A stretch of DNA of 64,000 nt from JANJUO01 sp942492935 (GTDB lineage Bacteria > Bacteroidota > Ignavibacteria > Kapaibacteriales > UBA2268), in assembly GCA_942492935.1 (NCBI GenBank), contig OW818654.1:124001-188000 (forward strand), written 5' to 3'. Below, in pieces: positions 18,603 through 27,745 of this stretch (position 1 is the stretch's first letter; the number at the start of each line of letters is the position of its first letter). Position numbers and translations under genes: made by a program. The notes beneath the pieces were generated by a model, which was not told where the DNA came from, did no database searches, and was given only the letters and a program-made list of their open reading frames with translations.

Positions 18603-21416
18603 CTATTTTACTTTTACAACAACAACTGTCATATCATCAAATTGAGATGTTTGTGAACTGAAGATTCTAACGGAATTAAGAATTAAGTCTTTAATTTCCA
18701 ATGCAGACTTATGATTTGAATTTTCTAATATTTTAATAATGCAATTCTCTCCATAATCATCACCTTCAGAATTTCTTGACTCTGAAATACCATCAGTAAG
18801 TAAAATGAAAATATCATTGGAATTGTAATTAATGACTTCTTCTTCAATTAATTTTGAAAATAAATCAATTTTTGAAACTCCTATCACTATACCTTTTGGC
18901 AACAATTTATATACTTTTTTCTTTCTGCTATTATAATAGTACAGTGGTAAATGACCAGCCCGAGCAATAGTTAAACTATTTGAATTGATTGAAAACTTAG
19001 TTGCTAATACAGTAATAAAATTTCCTTTATTTAATGTGAATTGTAGTAAGTCATTTGTTTTAATCAATAATTCTTTCGGAGTCAAATCAAAGCTATGTAA
19101 TGCTCTCATAATTCCTTGTGCTTTAGACATAATTAATGCAGCGGAAGTGCCTTTGCCACTTACATCACCTACTACTATTGTTAAATCATTATTCGAATCA
19201 ATCAGATAATCATAAAAATCACCACCAACTTCATAAGCTGGAATAGCATCGCTTGCAATATCAAGATTGTTTATTTCTGGAGTATGTTGAGGTAGTGTAG
19301 CTAACTGAATTTTTCTTGCAAGTTCAAGTTCGTGCTTCATCCTTTCACGTTTTGATAACTCTTGATATAGAAAACTGTTTTCAATTGTAATAGCAGTTTG
19401 AATTGCAATAGAATTAAGCAAGCTGAGTTCTTCAGAATTGAATGATGTTTCTGATAATTTTTCACCAATTAAAAATAACCCAACTAATTTCCCTTTTGAC
19501 CTAATCGGAATAACATATTTTACATTGTACTGAATATATGTATTTTTTATTTGTTCTGGAAGGTAATCTATGCTAATTGCACCGTTGAACTGACCTACTG
19601 AAAAGAATAATCTCTTTGTATGTTGAGAATGAAATTCTTTAAGTTCATCAACAGGTAAATTAAAATATTCTTGTTCCCAAATTATCTCATCGGTTTGAAA
19701 GAAAATAACAGCAACACTTTTAATTTTCAAGACATTTGAGAGATTTTTTACTATATTGGTGCAAAGCTCAGAATCAGAATAATTATTATAGAATGTATCT
19801 GAAATGGTTGATGTGGCGGTTTTGTAATCAAAGCCCGTTCTATCGTATAATTGTCTTAAAAAGTTGATACCGAAATTTCTAAGAAAATAAAACAAAACAA
19901 GTGCAAAAACAGATAATATTATTGCAAAAATTCTTTGATACATTTCTTGCTTTGAATCAGGCAGTGGATGGTCTAATACTTCAATTGCTGAACCATTAAA
20001 ATGAATATTGGGAAAAACAACGTCATTGATTGAAATAATATAAACAGTATAACCAAGCATTATGAAAATAAGCAAATTCCAAATTATTTGGATTGTAGTA
20101 TATTGTATATTCTTATTTACTCTGAAATCCAAATCGAGCAGTCTGTATCTGCCGATAGTATATATATAAGATAATGGGAAAAGTATTATTAAAACTGAAA
20201 TATACTGCAAATTTGATGATAAATAAGGTATATTAAATAGTGGCAATATAAAAAATAAAATGATAAACAAACCAGCAGCATATCTTATTGAATAACTTAA
20301 TCTTCTATCTTCCTTCTTGATTTTTTTAAAATAACGAAATCTTATTATTTGAAAATATGTTATTATTATTCCAATACTTATAATATTAATAATTGCAATC
20401 AATGTATAATACTGGGTAAAAAATACCATCATTATAAGTAAAGTTGAAAATGAAAATGCTGAAATTAAATATGGTATTTTGAAAATCCACTGTTTATTAA
20501 TTATTTCAGGTATCTCTTTAGGAAAATAATAGAAACTATGAAATAATAAGGGCAATCCAAATAAAATAGCAATTGAAATTGCAATTGCTCTAAAATATGA
20601 AAATATATCATATTCTAACTGATAGACATCAAAATATGTCGATACTACAAATCCAAGCAATAGAAAAGTGAGAGATATTAATCGTGCGGATATCAAATTA
20701 GGTCTCATTAACCCAATATACCATCCTAAAAGGAAGAGAATTATTCCATTTAAAAAAAGAGAGAGGAATATAAATTCAATACCAAACTTTGCCAATTGAA
20801 CATCAATCTCTATTTCCTTATTATTTCTTAATATTAGATATTTTGCAATGTTTCCACTAATATTTTTCTTCATTAACATATCAGCTTGCATTGCATCAGC
20901 AAAACTTTTATTGTTAATTTTTAATATAATATCTCCTACCATCAAACCTGCTCTTTCTGATGAGCCACCCTTCTTAACATCAATAATATATACCGCACTT
21001 TTTATATATCTTAATTTATTAATATCAAAATCATCTTTATGAATTTTATAAACCTTTGGTTTATTTTGGTTTAATTGTTCAAATGCTACATTCAAATATA
21101 AGCTATCTGTTGAATTAATTAGAGATATGATTAGAGATGAGTCATTTCTTATACTTGTTTTGTTAATGTTGATTAAAATACTTCCAACAGGTATTAATTC
21201 TGTAGTTTCCTTGTAAACTGAATCTACTTTAATTTTGCTTTTTACAGGAATTCCTTTTGTTAAGTAGTATCTATTATTCAAATTACTAAATAAATTCTCG
21301 TCAGTGGGTGAACTAATGTTTCGATAAAAATTAAAAAAACTCATACCAAGCAATAAAAACCCAAGCACTATGAGTATTATCTGAAAAGATAATGGATTTT
21401 TTTCCCAATATGACAT
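18603..21416 (-). CDS. PDZ-membrane-GAF-PP2C (SpoIIE-type) serine phosphatase
   Basis: A 937-residue membrane phosphatase from the ATG at 21416. Order of parts: one membrane helix (about 10-30), a PDZ domain (about 125-210; GGSSERAGLMVGDIILKINN), eight or so membrane helices (about 215-540), a GAF domain (about 570-690) and a C-terminal SpoIIE-like PP2C domain. Metal-binding motifs are intact: GGDFYD from 731, GDVSGKG from 750, TDGISE near 884 and FDDMT near 925. Such phosphatases usually dephosphorylate anti-sigma-factor antagonists. No anti-sigma or antagonist gene is adjacent. The chemoreceptor-like gene follows on the same strand after about 240 nt. Confidence 0.9.
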   Translation of the reverse strand: MSYWEKNPLSFQIILIVLGFLLLGMSFFNFYRNISSPTDENLFSNLNNRYYLTKGIPVKSKIKVDSVYKETTELIPVGSILININKTSIRNDSSLIISLINSTDSLYLNVAFEQLNQNKPKVYKIHKDDFDINKLRYIKSAVYIIDVKKGGSSERAGLMVGDIILKINNKSFADAMQADMLMKKNISGNIAKYLILRNNKEIEIDVQLAKFGIEFIFLSLFLNGIILFLLGWYIGLMRPNLISARLISLTFLLLGFVVSTYFDVYQLEYDIFSYFRAIAISIAILFGLPLLFHSFYYFPKEIPEIINKQWIFKIPYLISAFSFSTLLIMMVFFTQYYTLIAIINIISIGIIITYFQIIRFRYFKKIKKEDRRLSYSIRYAAGLFIILFFILPLFNIPYLSSNLQYISVLIILFPLSYIYTIGRYRLLDLDFRVNKNIQYTTIQIIWNLLIFIMLGYTVYIISINDVVFPNIHFNGSAIEVLDHPLPDSKQEMYQRIFAIILSVFALVLFYFLRNFGINFLRQLYDRTGFDYKTATSTISDTFYNNYSDSELCTNIVKNLSNVLKIKSVAVIFFQTDEIIWEQEYFNLPVDELKEFHSQHTKRLFFSVGQFNGAISIDYLPEQIKNTYIQYNVKYVIPIRSKGKLVGLFLIGEKLSETSFNSEELSLLNSIAIQTAITIENSFLYQELSKRERMKHELELARKIQLATLPQHTPEINNLDIASDAIPAYEVGGDFYDYLIDSNNDLTIVVGDVSGKGTSAALIMSKAQGIMRALHSFDLTPKELLIKTNDLLQFTLNKGNFITVLATKFSINSNSLTIARAGHLPLYYYNSRKKKVYKLLPKGIVIGVSKIDLFSKLIEEEVINYNSNDIFILLTDGISESRNSEGDDYGENCIIKILENSNHKSALEIKDLILNSVRIFSSQTSQFDDMTVVVVKVK

Positions 21417-21529
21417 CAACCACCCAAAAAACTAATTTTTCAAATTAACACTTTTTTAACGTTCAAAATTAAAAAAAGTTACTTAACATTCACTAAAATA
21501 AAAAATATATTTGAAAATATATTTTTTAA

Positions 21530-21810
21530 TGAAAAAATACATTGCCGTACTTGCTCATTGTAATTCTGAACTCGTTTCAGAATTAATTCTTGAATACCGT
21601 CATTTAGAACAACGTGAGAGATCCATCTTCTATTGAGATTCTGCATCAAGTGCGGAATGACACGGGGAAATAATACCGTCATTCTGAAATCGTTTCAGAA
21701 TCTATACACTACTCATGTCATTTTTAAAATAAGATGTCCTACACTTCGAAATTGTAGGACATCTGCATATATTAGATTCCGCATCAAGTGCTGAATGAAC
21801 TATTAATAAA
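21530..21810. repeat. Family 2 REP-like palindromes (degenerate copy)
   Basis: Non-coding. Holds several copies of the ATTCTGAA...TTCAGAAT type palindrome in mutated form, CGCATCAAGTGCGGAATGAC fragments, and a hairpin at 21732-21764 with arms AGATGTCCTACA and TGTAGGACATCT. The arms share the outer part with the hairpins at 13084 and 48622 but differ inside the stem and loop. A short open frame over this stretch (21479-21682) is not a gene. Confidence 0.75.
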
Positions 21811-21835
21811 ACAAGTTTATTTTAAAACTTTCATT

Positions 21836-22210
21836 GTAACTAATTAGCCGAATTGATATTTTTAAATTCCTTTGTTATTTGAATGAAAAAATTTATATTT
21901 CGCACAATATAAAAATAATCAAAACATGAAATTCTTTGAAAATCCCGTTAGGGATTAATTGTTTGTAAACCCCAACCTAACCTTCCCCAAGGGGAAGGAA
22001 CTGGCGTAAGTCCAACAATCCCAGTGGGATTGAATAATTGTAAACCCCACCTAAATCCTCCCCAAGTGGAGGACTTTACATATTATTCCTCCCTTTGGGG
22101 AGGTTAGGTGGGGTTTCTTCTTACAAACATTAATTCCCTATGGGAATTTCAAGGAATTTATTACAAAATGACGAAAATACATATTTATGGTTAGCCGGCT
22201 GAGTAGTCAC
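21836..22210. repeat. Family 1 palindromic element, copy 2 (most complete)
   Basis: A 375-bp element with terminal inverted repeats GTAACTAATTAGCCG (21836-21850) and CGGCTGAGTAGTCAC (22196-22210), 12 of 15 matching. Inside are nested arms: GATTAATTGTTTGTAA against TTACAAACATTAATTCCC, and the strong core CCCCACCTAAATCCTCCCC against GGGGAGGTTAGGTGGGG (about 22043-22114). An extra 50-bp block with its own CCTTCCCCAAGGGGAAGG palindrome sits at 21967-22015 and is missing from copies 1 and 3. The left flank (GATATTTTT...GTTATTTGAATG) reappears inverted at 53.3 kb and 61.2 kb. Confidence 0.8.
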
Positions 22211-22502
22211 TGAATTTTTATTCTTTTTAAAACAACTCATTGAAATTCCCATTGGGAATTAACATTTTTAATTAATAAATTTCCCATGACCATTTGTAAA
22301 TCTGTAAGTGATATAGAATTGTTCGTTACTAAATCATTAAAAATCATACATATAATTCATTTGTAGAATTTATGATATTTAAAAACAAAAATTAATATTA
22401 ATTTATATCTATAATAAATGTAATTATTTTGTCTCTTAATTGTTTATATACTTTGGAATTGTGCAATTTATTAAATAGTTTACTAATTTATATCTAAATA
22501 AA
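22211..22502. other. AT-rich region upstream of the OstA-like gene
   Basis: No gene. Begins with a fragment of the family 1 arm (GAAATTCCCATTGGGAATTA around 22241-22260), then plain AT-rich DNA expected to hold the promoter of the next gene. Confidence 0.35.
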
Positions 22503-23813
22503 ATGAAATTTGTTATATCATATTTAATTTGTTTTTTCATAATATCAATATCAAAATTGGTTTCTGCTGAACCGATTTATTTGAAATGGGCTGATAATCT
22601 TGTTGGGATAAACACGGTTGAACAGAAATTTCGTGAATTTTCGGGAAATGTTCAACTTCAACAAGGAGATGTTCATGTTAGATGTGATTTTGCTAAACAA
22701 TTTTTAACCGAAAATAGAGCCGAATTAACAGGTAATGTTGTTGTTACACAAAACAAGATGACAATGAAAGCTCCTAAAATAAATTATTTCGGAAATGAAT
22801 ATACTGCCTATGCAACAGGTGGAGTTCAAATTAATGACCAGAGAACCACTTTGACAGCACTCGAAGGTATATATCAAGTTAAAACAGCGATTGCAAATTT
22901 CAGAGGAAATGTTGTTATAGTTGATGATTCAGTTACAATTTATTCCGATTTTATAACATTTCACAGAAAAACAAAAAACAGCTATGCTTTTAATAATGTA
23001 AATGTTATCGGCAAATACACAAATGTGGTAATTACCGGTGATACAATCACAAATATTCCATCGGAAAATTACACAATAGCTACCGGAAATCCTGTTCTAT
23101 TTCAAATTGATTCTACATTGATTAAAGTTGATTCTCTGACTGCTGCAATTGAAGATATTCCTCGTCTTAGATTTGAATATGATACTTTAAGTATTTCTGC
23201 TGACACAATGGAAGCATTCAGAGAGCCGAATAACGAAAGATATATTTTCAAAACAAATGTTGAAATTTTCAAAGGAAATACAACTGCAAAAAGTAATCAG
23301 GCAAATTATTTAAAAGATGCTGAAGGAATTGAACTACGTGGCGACCCTGTTGTATGGTATGAAAATACACAGTTATTTGGTGATTCAGTAAATATTTTCA
23401 TTCCTGAAAATAAATTAAGCAAAATTCAAGCTATGGCTAATGCAATGGCTGTATCACAGAGTGATTCTAATGAAGTAATCCGAAAAAATCAATTAACAGG
23501 GCAGGAGATTGAAATTCTATTAGATGAAAGCAAAATTAGTAAAATAAATTCTTATAAAGATGCAAGAAGTTTATATTTCTTTGTTGATGAAGAAGGCAAT
23601 AACGGAGCTAACAGGACTTCTACCGATACAATTAGATTTGTTTTTAAAGATGGTGAACTCGAAGATGTGTATTGGCTTGGAGTATCTTTTGGGGAAAATA
23701 TTTCTGAAAATATTCTTTTCAGAAATGAAAAAAAATACTATCTACCTCAATATAGATGGTTGGACAACAAACCAAATAAAAAGAATTTAGTTTTAAAAAA
23801 GAGAAATAATTAG
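22503..23813 (+). CDS. OstA/LptA-like protein (LPS transport, periplasmic)
   Basis: A 436-residue exported protein: signal peptide about residues 1-22 (ends VSAEP), then an OstA-type repeated beta-strand domain. The repeating pattern is visible in GNVQLQQGDVHVRCDFAKQFLTE..., GNVVVTQNKMTMKAPKINYF, GGVQINDQRTTLTALEGIY and GNVVIVDDSVTIYSDFITF, each a strand pair of about 25-35 residues, continuing to about residue 300. In LptA and the N-terminus of LptD this beta-jellyroll forms the periplasmic bridge for lipopolysaccharide. It is longer than LptA (about 180 residues) and lacks the LptD barrel, as in the OstA-like proteins of Bacteroidota. It is flanked by repeats and stands alone. Confidence 0.82.
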   Translation: MKFVISYLICFFIISISKLVSAEPIYLKWADNLVGINTVEQKFREFSGNVQLQQGDVHVRCDFAKQFLTENRAELTGNVVVTQNKMTMKAPKINYFGNEYTAYATGGVQINDQRTTLTALEGIYQVKTAIANFRGNVVIVDDSVTIYSDFITFHRKTKNSYAFNNVNVIGKYTNVVITGDTITNIPSENYTIATGNPVLFQIDSTLIKVDSLTAAIEDIPRLRFEYDTLSISADTMEAFREPNNERYIFKTNVEIFKGNTTAKSNQANYLKDAEGIELRGDPVVWYENTQLFGDSVNIFIPENKLSKIQAMANAMAVSQSDSNEVIRKNQLTGQEIEILLDESKISKINSYKDARSLYFFVDEEGNNGANRTSTDTIRFVFKDGELEDVYWLGVSFGENISENILFRNEKKYYLPQYRWLDNKPNKKNLVLKKRNN

Positions 23814-24029
23814 CTGAAATATCATAATTGAGACAACTTCTCTGCTACATATTTTTTAATAATAATTGATTTTTGATTTCTATATTAATATCCTTGATAA
23901 TCATAACAGGAATAAATTTTTGTAATAAAAATAACGCTACGACCCCATCAATCCCGTAGTAGTTGAATGTGTATGAAACAATATTAAATCCATACTGGAT
24001 TGTTAGAATTACGTGAAATCTCACTGTTA
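23814..24029. other. Non-coding gap downstream of the OstA-like gene
   Basis: No gene, no clear terminator hairpin. Contains a weak palindrome-like stretch (CCATCAATCCCGTAGTAG and TTAAATCCATACTGGATTG, about 23944-24001) that resembles eroded pieces of the neighbouring repeat. Confidence 0.3.
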
Positions 24030-24242
24030 CAAAGATGTAAACCCTATCGGGATTTTTAATGAATTTCTTTTTTTATTTTTGTCAACTTGTTCCAAATATA
24101 CTCTAACTCTTCTAAATAACTAAGTGAATTGAAAATTATAAAACTGCCTTATCTAACTTGGCAATTGACCTTCCGAAGGTTTAAAACTTTCGGAAGGTTT
24201 GTATAATAGTACCTGTAATTTGCACGTGATTCATTCATTTAG
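24030..24242. repeat. Family 1-related repeat, variant copy 4 (inverted orientation)
   Basis: Shares with 53255-53512 the strings TTGTCAACTTGTTCCAAATA, TTATCTAACTTG, a hairpin CCTTCCGAAGG/CCTTCGGAAGG-type (about 24171-24200) and ATTTGCACGTGATTC. It opens with CCCTATCGGGATTTTTAATG, the family 1 arm in reverse orientation. No gene in the surrounding 473-bp gap. Confidence 0.65.
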
Positions 24243-24286
24243 GGAATTAGTAGCTGCTATTATTTTGAGAATTTGTTTTCTTTCTA

Positions 24287-24793
24287 TCATATTTTATTAT
24301 AATATTGCTCCAACAAAATTTCTTTGAATTTATCGTATTTATTATCATAGCTTGATAATGTGGATATTCCAGTTAAATTTATTTTGTCAGTATTGAGATA
24401 TTTTTTAAAGTAATCAATTTTGTTTTTTGTTGGCTTGGATAATTGACTATAGTGCTTATCAAAATGCTCGAAAACATCAATATTTTTGATTATTGGAATG
24501 TAATTTGAGTTGTTGAGCCACCTTTTGTTTGTTACAAATCTAATCCATTCAAGTCCAACATTAACAGATTTTGATACTTCACAATTAGCTGCAAAATCGT
24601 AAACAACACAATGAAAGCCGAGTGCTAAATGAAGCAAAAAATTTGAATCAAGGTATTCGAGAATTCTCTCAAATTGACTTCTCTCGCAATGAGTTGAAAG
24701 CAATCTGATAAAACTTACTTCTTCTGGTTTGAAGCCATATTTTTCAAATGCTTCAATACCATTTGTTAAATTTAAAAATATTTTTGTTTTCAT
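24287..24793 (-). CDS. Conserved hypothetical protein (cytosolic, 168 residues)
   Basis: Starts at the ATG 24793 (MKTKIFLNLTNGIEAFEKYG); a TTG at 24808 is less likely. It has no signal peptide or membrane segment. The block FLNLTNGIEA, then RLLSTHCERSQFERILEYL and HLALGFHCVVYDFAANCEVSKSV, then GLEWIRFVTNKRWL, resembles a small uncharacterised family I associate with cyanobacteria and phages, from memory only. The mix of Cys, His and Asp in the middle could be a metal or catalytic site. I do not recognise a function. It sits alone between a repeat and the CDGSH gene, which is on the other strand. Confidence 0.7.
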   Translation of the reverse strand: MKTKIFLNLTNGIEAFEKYGFKPEEVSFIRLLSTHCERSQFERILEYLDSNFLLHLALGFHCVVYDFAANCEVSKSVNVGLEWIRFVTNKRWLNNSNYIPIIKNIDVFEHFDKHYSQLSKPTKNKIDYFKKYLNTDKINLTGISTLSSYDNKYDKFKEILLEQYYNKI

Positions 24794-24883
24794 CAATATC
24801 AATAACAATCAAAAAAAATCAATAACGTTCATTAGCAAGTTAAGAAAAATTTTATTAAATAAAAAATATAATTGGAGTAAATT

Positions 24884-25123
24884 ATGCAAAATGAACCTAT
24901 AATCGCTCAGAAATCACCATTTGCTTTAGATTTGAAAGCTGGTAAATACTATTGGTGTGCTTGTGGTGCATCTGCAAAGCAACCTTTTTGTGATGGTAGT
25001 CATAAAGGTACTGGAATGAAATCAGTTGCTTTTGAATTAGAAGAAGATAAAAATGTTTATATTTGTGGATGTAAACAAACAACAACACCAGTTTATTGCG
25101 ATGGCACACATAAGAAATTATAA
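24884..25123 (+). CDS. Double CDGSH iron-sulfur domain protein
   Basis: A 79-residue protein with two CDGSH zinc-finger-like motifs that each bind one 2Fe-2S cluster through three Cys and one His. First: C-A-C-G-A-S-A-K-Q-P-F-C-D-G-S-H (residues about 24-39). Second: C-G-C-K-Q-T-T-T-P-V-Y-C-D-G-T-H (about 61-76). This two-motif form resembles the mitochondrial Miner2/CISD3 type and its bacterial relatives. It has no membrane anchor or signal. Role: redox or cluster transfer, partner unknown. The leader TTGGAG lies 7 nt before ATG and is a good ribosome site. Confidence 0.93.
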   Translation: MQNEPIIAQKSPFALDLKAGKYYWCACGASAKQPFCDGSHKGTGMKSVAFELEEDKNVYICGCKQTTTPVYCDGTHKKL

Positions 25124-25190
25124 AATACAACGCATTACTTTTATTTACTCAGCCATTTATCAGTCAATTGAAAAAGTATTATTGATATTT

Positions 25191-25248
25191 CACGTGGCTA
25201 AAGCCGCGAATTGCTTGTTGAATCAGCAACACGTAGCTTTAGTCACTT
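25191..25248. repeat. Small inverted repeat with GGCTAAAGCC arms
   Basis: CACGTGGCTAAAGCC at 25191-25205 faces CGTAGCTTTAGTCACTT at 25231-25248, imperfectly inverted. The same TTGGCTAAAGCC motif brackets the 43-bp tandem array at 43.6-44.07 kb, so this may be a stripped-down relative. Non-coding. Confidence 0.55.
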
Positions 25249-25294
25249 GAAAGATGATAAAATTTATTCTTGAATAGCAGACAGTTAACTTTAG

Positions 25295-26155
25295 TTAGGG
25301 CTGATTTTTTAATAAAATTGCTGTGTCACTAATTATGGAAGCTGAACCAAAGTAACCATATCCGTTATTTATACTTTGCAAAATTGGTTCTACTTGACTA
25401 CGTGCTTGTGCTTGTGCAAACCAACGTAGGAAATTAAAATCAGGGACATAAATTGAAACTCTATGCTTTCCGTAAAATTTAAAAACCGACCAAACAATTG
25501 GCGTTGAAGAAACAGGAATTGGAGTAAATGATGTTAATTCTCTGAAACTTCTATCATTTCTAAATGGTCTTTCTATTCTACGATTTTTTTCATTTGTAGG
25601 TGGCTGCAAGTATTCACCATAACCTGCACTATCCAAACAGGTTATTGAAATAAGAAAAAATTCTGTTTTCTCTGTTTTTTTCCATTCAATCGAATCAGTA
25701 GGAGGCAAACCTATTGAATCGAAAGGAAATTGTATATATGGTTTTGGACTTCTAATCCAATCAGTTCTTTTTGGTGTAAAAGTAGAACCTTTCATAACTT
25801 TATTATCTACTGTAACTTCCAATTCATACAGCATTTCAGATTTTACTAAATAAGTAGTATCAGAATAAAAATAACCCGGCTTCCCATTTTGTGGTGGATT
25901 GTAATCAAGAATAAATTCTCTTCCATCACCTTTGATTTTTACAATTGCATCTGCTACTAATGAACTATTATAATCAAAAGAATCTATTAAAGGTTGTGAA
26001 CGAATTACTGAAATATGTCTTATTGGCTCATCTACGATTAGCAAACCCTCAACTACAATTTCTGGTTTATAATCGGTAGGTGCAGGGTCTTCGCAAGATA
26101 CAAGTGAAATAATTGCAACTAAGCAAAGTATATATAATAATTTAATATTTTTCAT
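25295..26155 (-). CDS. DUF4249 family outer-membrane-associated lipoprotein
   Basis: ATG at 26155 gives a lipoprotein signal: MKNIKLLYILCLVAIISLVSC with lipobox LVSC (the Cys is residue 21), followed by EDPAPTD. The rest matches DUF4249 of Bacteroidota: PEIVVEGLLIVDEPIRHISVIRSQPL near the start, an Ig-like beta region (about 40-120), then a segment with many aromatic residues and a C-terminal NGYGYFGSASI, typical of the family's end. DUF4249 genes are often found beside TonB-dependent receptors, but none is adjacent here. Its role is unknown. Confidence 0.85.
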   Translation of the reverse strand: MKNIKLLYILCLVAIISLVSCEDPAPTDYKPEIVVEGLLIVDEPIRHISVIRSQPLIDSFDYNSSLVADAIVKIKGDGREFILDYNPPQNGKPGYFYSDTTYLVKSEMLYELEVTVDNKVMKGSTFTPKRTDWIRSPKPYIQFPFDSIGLPPTDSIEWKKTEKTEFFLISITCLDSAGYGEYLQPPTNEKNRRIERPFRNDRSFRELTSFTPIPVSSTPIVWSVFKFYGKHRVSIYVPDFNFLRWFAQAQARSQVEPILQSINNGYGYFGSASIISDTAILLKNQP

Positions 26156-26245
26156 TTCAATTAAGAATATTTTCAAACAAGTATAAACGATAAACCATTA
26201 AAATATTTTGGAATGGATTTATTAGATTAATCGTTTGCAGTAAAT

Positions 26246-27742
26246 TTAGACTAACTTTCTCTTGTCAAAAGATAATTTTTTCTCTACATATCTTGATAAC
26301 TTGACAAATGGTAACCCAAGCAACAAATAGACTGCCGCTATTAATATTCCTGTTCCTATATAGTCATAATAAGTTGATGCAAGTTGTCCATATAGTTTTG
26401 TTAATTCCACTAATGTAATCACAGAAACTAAAGAGGAATCTTTTAGAAGTGAAATGAAATCATTTGTAACTGGTGGCATTACAATTCTGAATGCTTGTGG
26501 CAGAATTATATATCTTAATGCTTGTATTCTTGTCATTCCTAAAGATAATGCTGCTTCCATCTGACCGCGTGGAACTGAAGCCAGTCCGGCTCTGTAATTT
26601 TCTGCTTCATAAGCCGCATAATTCATGCCCAATCCCAAAATAGCGGAAATAATTGGAGATAACTTGATGCCAATCGAAGGTAACGCATAAAATATAAAAA
26701 ATAGCTGAATCAACAAAGGTGTTCCGCGTACTAATTCAATAAATACAATTGAAATCGTAGAAAAAGGAACGGGCAGATATACTCTCATCATAGCAAGAAC
26801 TAATCCAAATGAGACCGCAAGCAACATAGAAAAAATAGTTATATAAAGAGTTGTCCATGCAGCTGAAGCTATTGACGGCATAAAGCTGATATAAAGTTTT
26901 ATTTTATCGCCAATAGTTACTGATTCTAATTGATATTTTACAAATTCGTCATATTTTGTATGAATTTGCTTACGTTCCGAATAGTCATTTGTATATTCAG
27001 CCATCCTGCTGTTCCACAAATTCCATTCTTCAAGAATATTGCGGAGTTTCCCTGAATTAATTAGATTGGAAAGTGTTTGATTTATTAGGGCTAATCTATT
27101 GAAATCATCTTTTTTAATTGCAATTCCATACTCCACTTTTCCTATTTGTTCTTTGGGTAATCTGAATTTTTTATTCCAAGAAGCATAGTATAATGCTATC
27201 GGTGCATCACAAAGAACAGCGTCAATTCTTCCATTTTCCATATCAAGAATTGCATTGATTTCGCCTTCGTAAGTTACAACATTGATACCACCAAAATCTA
27301 ATAAAATTCTTTCCGCAAGCGATGCTTTTAAAGCACCTACTTTTTTACCTTTGCAATCATTTAAATTGTTAATCTCATAATTACCAGCCATTACTATAAG
27401 TTGCTCGTAAGTAACGTAGTACGGTATTGAAAAATTAACTACTTCCTTTCTATCTTCGGTTATTTCCAGACCATTAATCGCAATATCATAATCGCCTCTG
27501 TAAAGACCGGGTATCAATCCATCCCATTGATTTTGAACAAATTTAGATTCTAATTTTAACTCTTTTGCAATAGTTTCAGCAATTTCAAGTTCAAAGCCAA
27601 TAAGTTCGGTATTATTATTTGGATTAATGAATATATATGGGGCATTACTTTCAGCATCAGCCGCCCATTTCAGATTTGTTTGTGAATTAGTAGAGTAAAA
27701 ACTAAATAGAATTATAATCAATAATTGTAAAAAAACTTTCAT
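26246..27742 (-). CDS. Fused amino-acid-binding protein and ABC permease
   Basis: A 498-residue fusion. Residues 1-20 are a signal peptide. Residues about 22-250 form a type 2 periplasmic solute-binding domain of the polar amino acid family (NGLEITEDRKEVVNFSIPY, then GKKVGALKASLAERIL). Residues about 285-498 form a His/Glu/Gln/Arg-type ABC permease with five membrane helices and the EAA loop near residue 415 (ENYRAGLASVPRGQMEAALSLG). The binding domain fused to the permease is known from the GlnPQ-type importers. The ATPase gene is immediately upstream and its stop codon overlaps this gene's ribosome site. Likely substrate: glutamine, glutamate or a related amino acid. Confidence 0.92.
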   Translation of the reverse strand: MKVFLQLLIIILFSFYSTNSQTNLKWAADAESNAPYIFINPNNNTELIGFELEIAETIAKELKLESKFVQNQWDGLIPGLYRGDYDIAINGLEITEDRKEVVNFSIPYYVTYEQLIVMAGNYEINNLNDCKGKKVGALKASLAERILLDFGGINVVTYEGEINAILDMENGRIDAVLCDAPIALYYASWNKKFRLPKEQIGKVEYGIAIKKDDFNRLALINQTLSNLINSGKLRNILEEWNLWNSRMAEYTNDYSERKQIHTKYDEFVKYQLESVTIGDKIKLYISFMPSIASAAWTTLYITIFSMLLAVSFGLVLAMMRVYLPVPFSTISIVFIELVRGTPLLIQLFFIFYALPSIGIKLSPIISAILGLGMNYAAYEAENYRAGLASVPRGQMEAALSLGMTRIQALRYIILPQAFRIVMPPVTNDFISLLKDSSLVSVITLVELTKLYGQLASTYYDYIGTGILIAAVYLLLGLPFVKLSRYVEKKLSFDKRKLV

Positions 27743-27745
27743 AAT

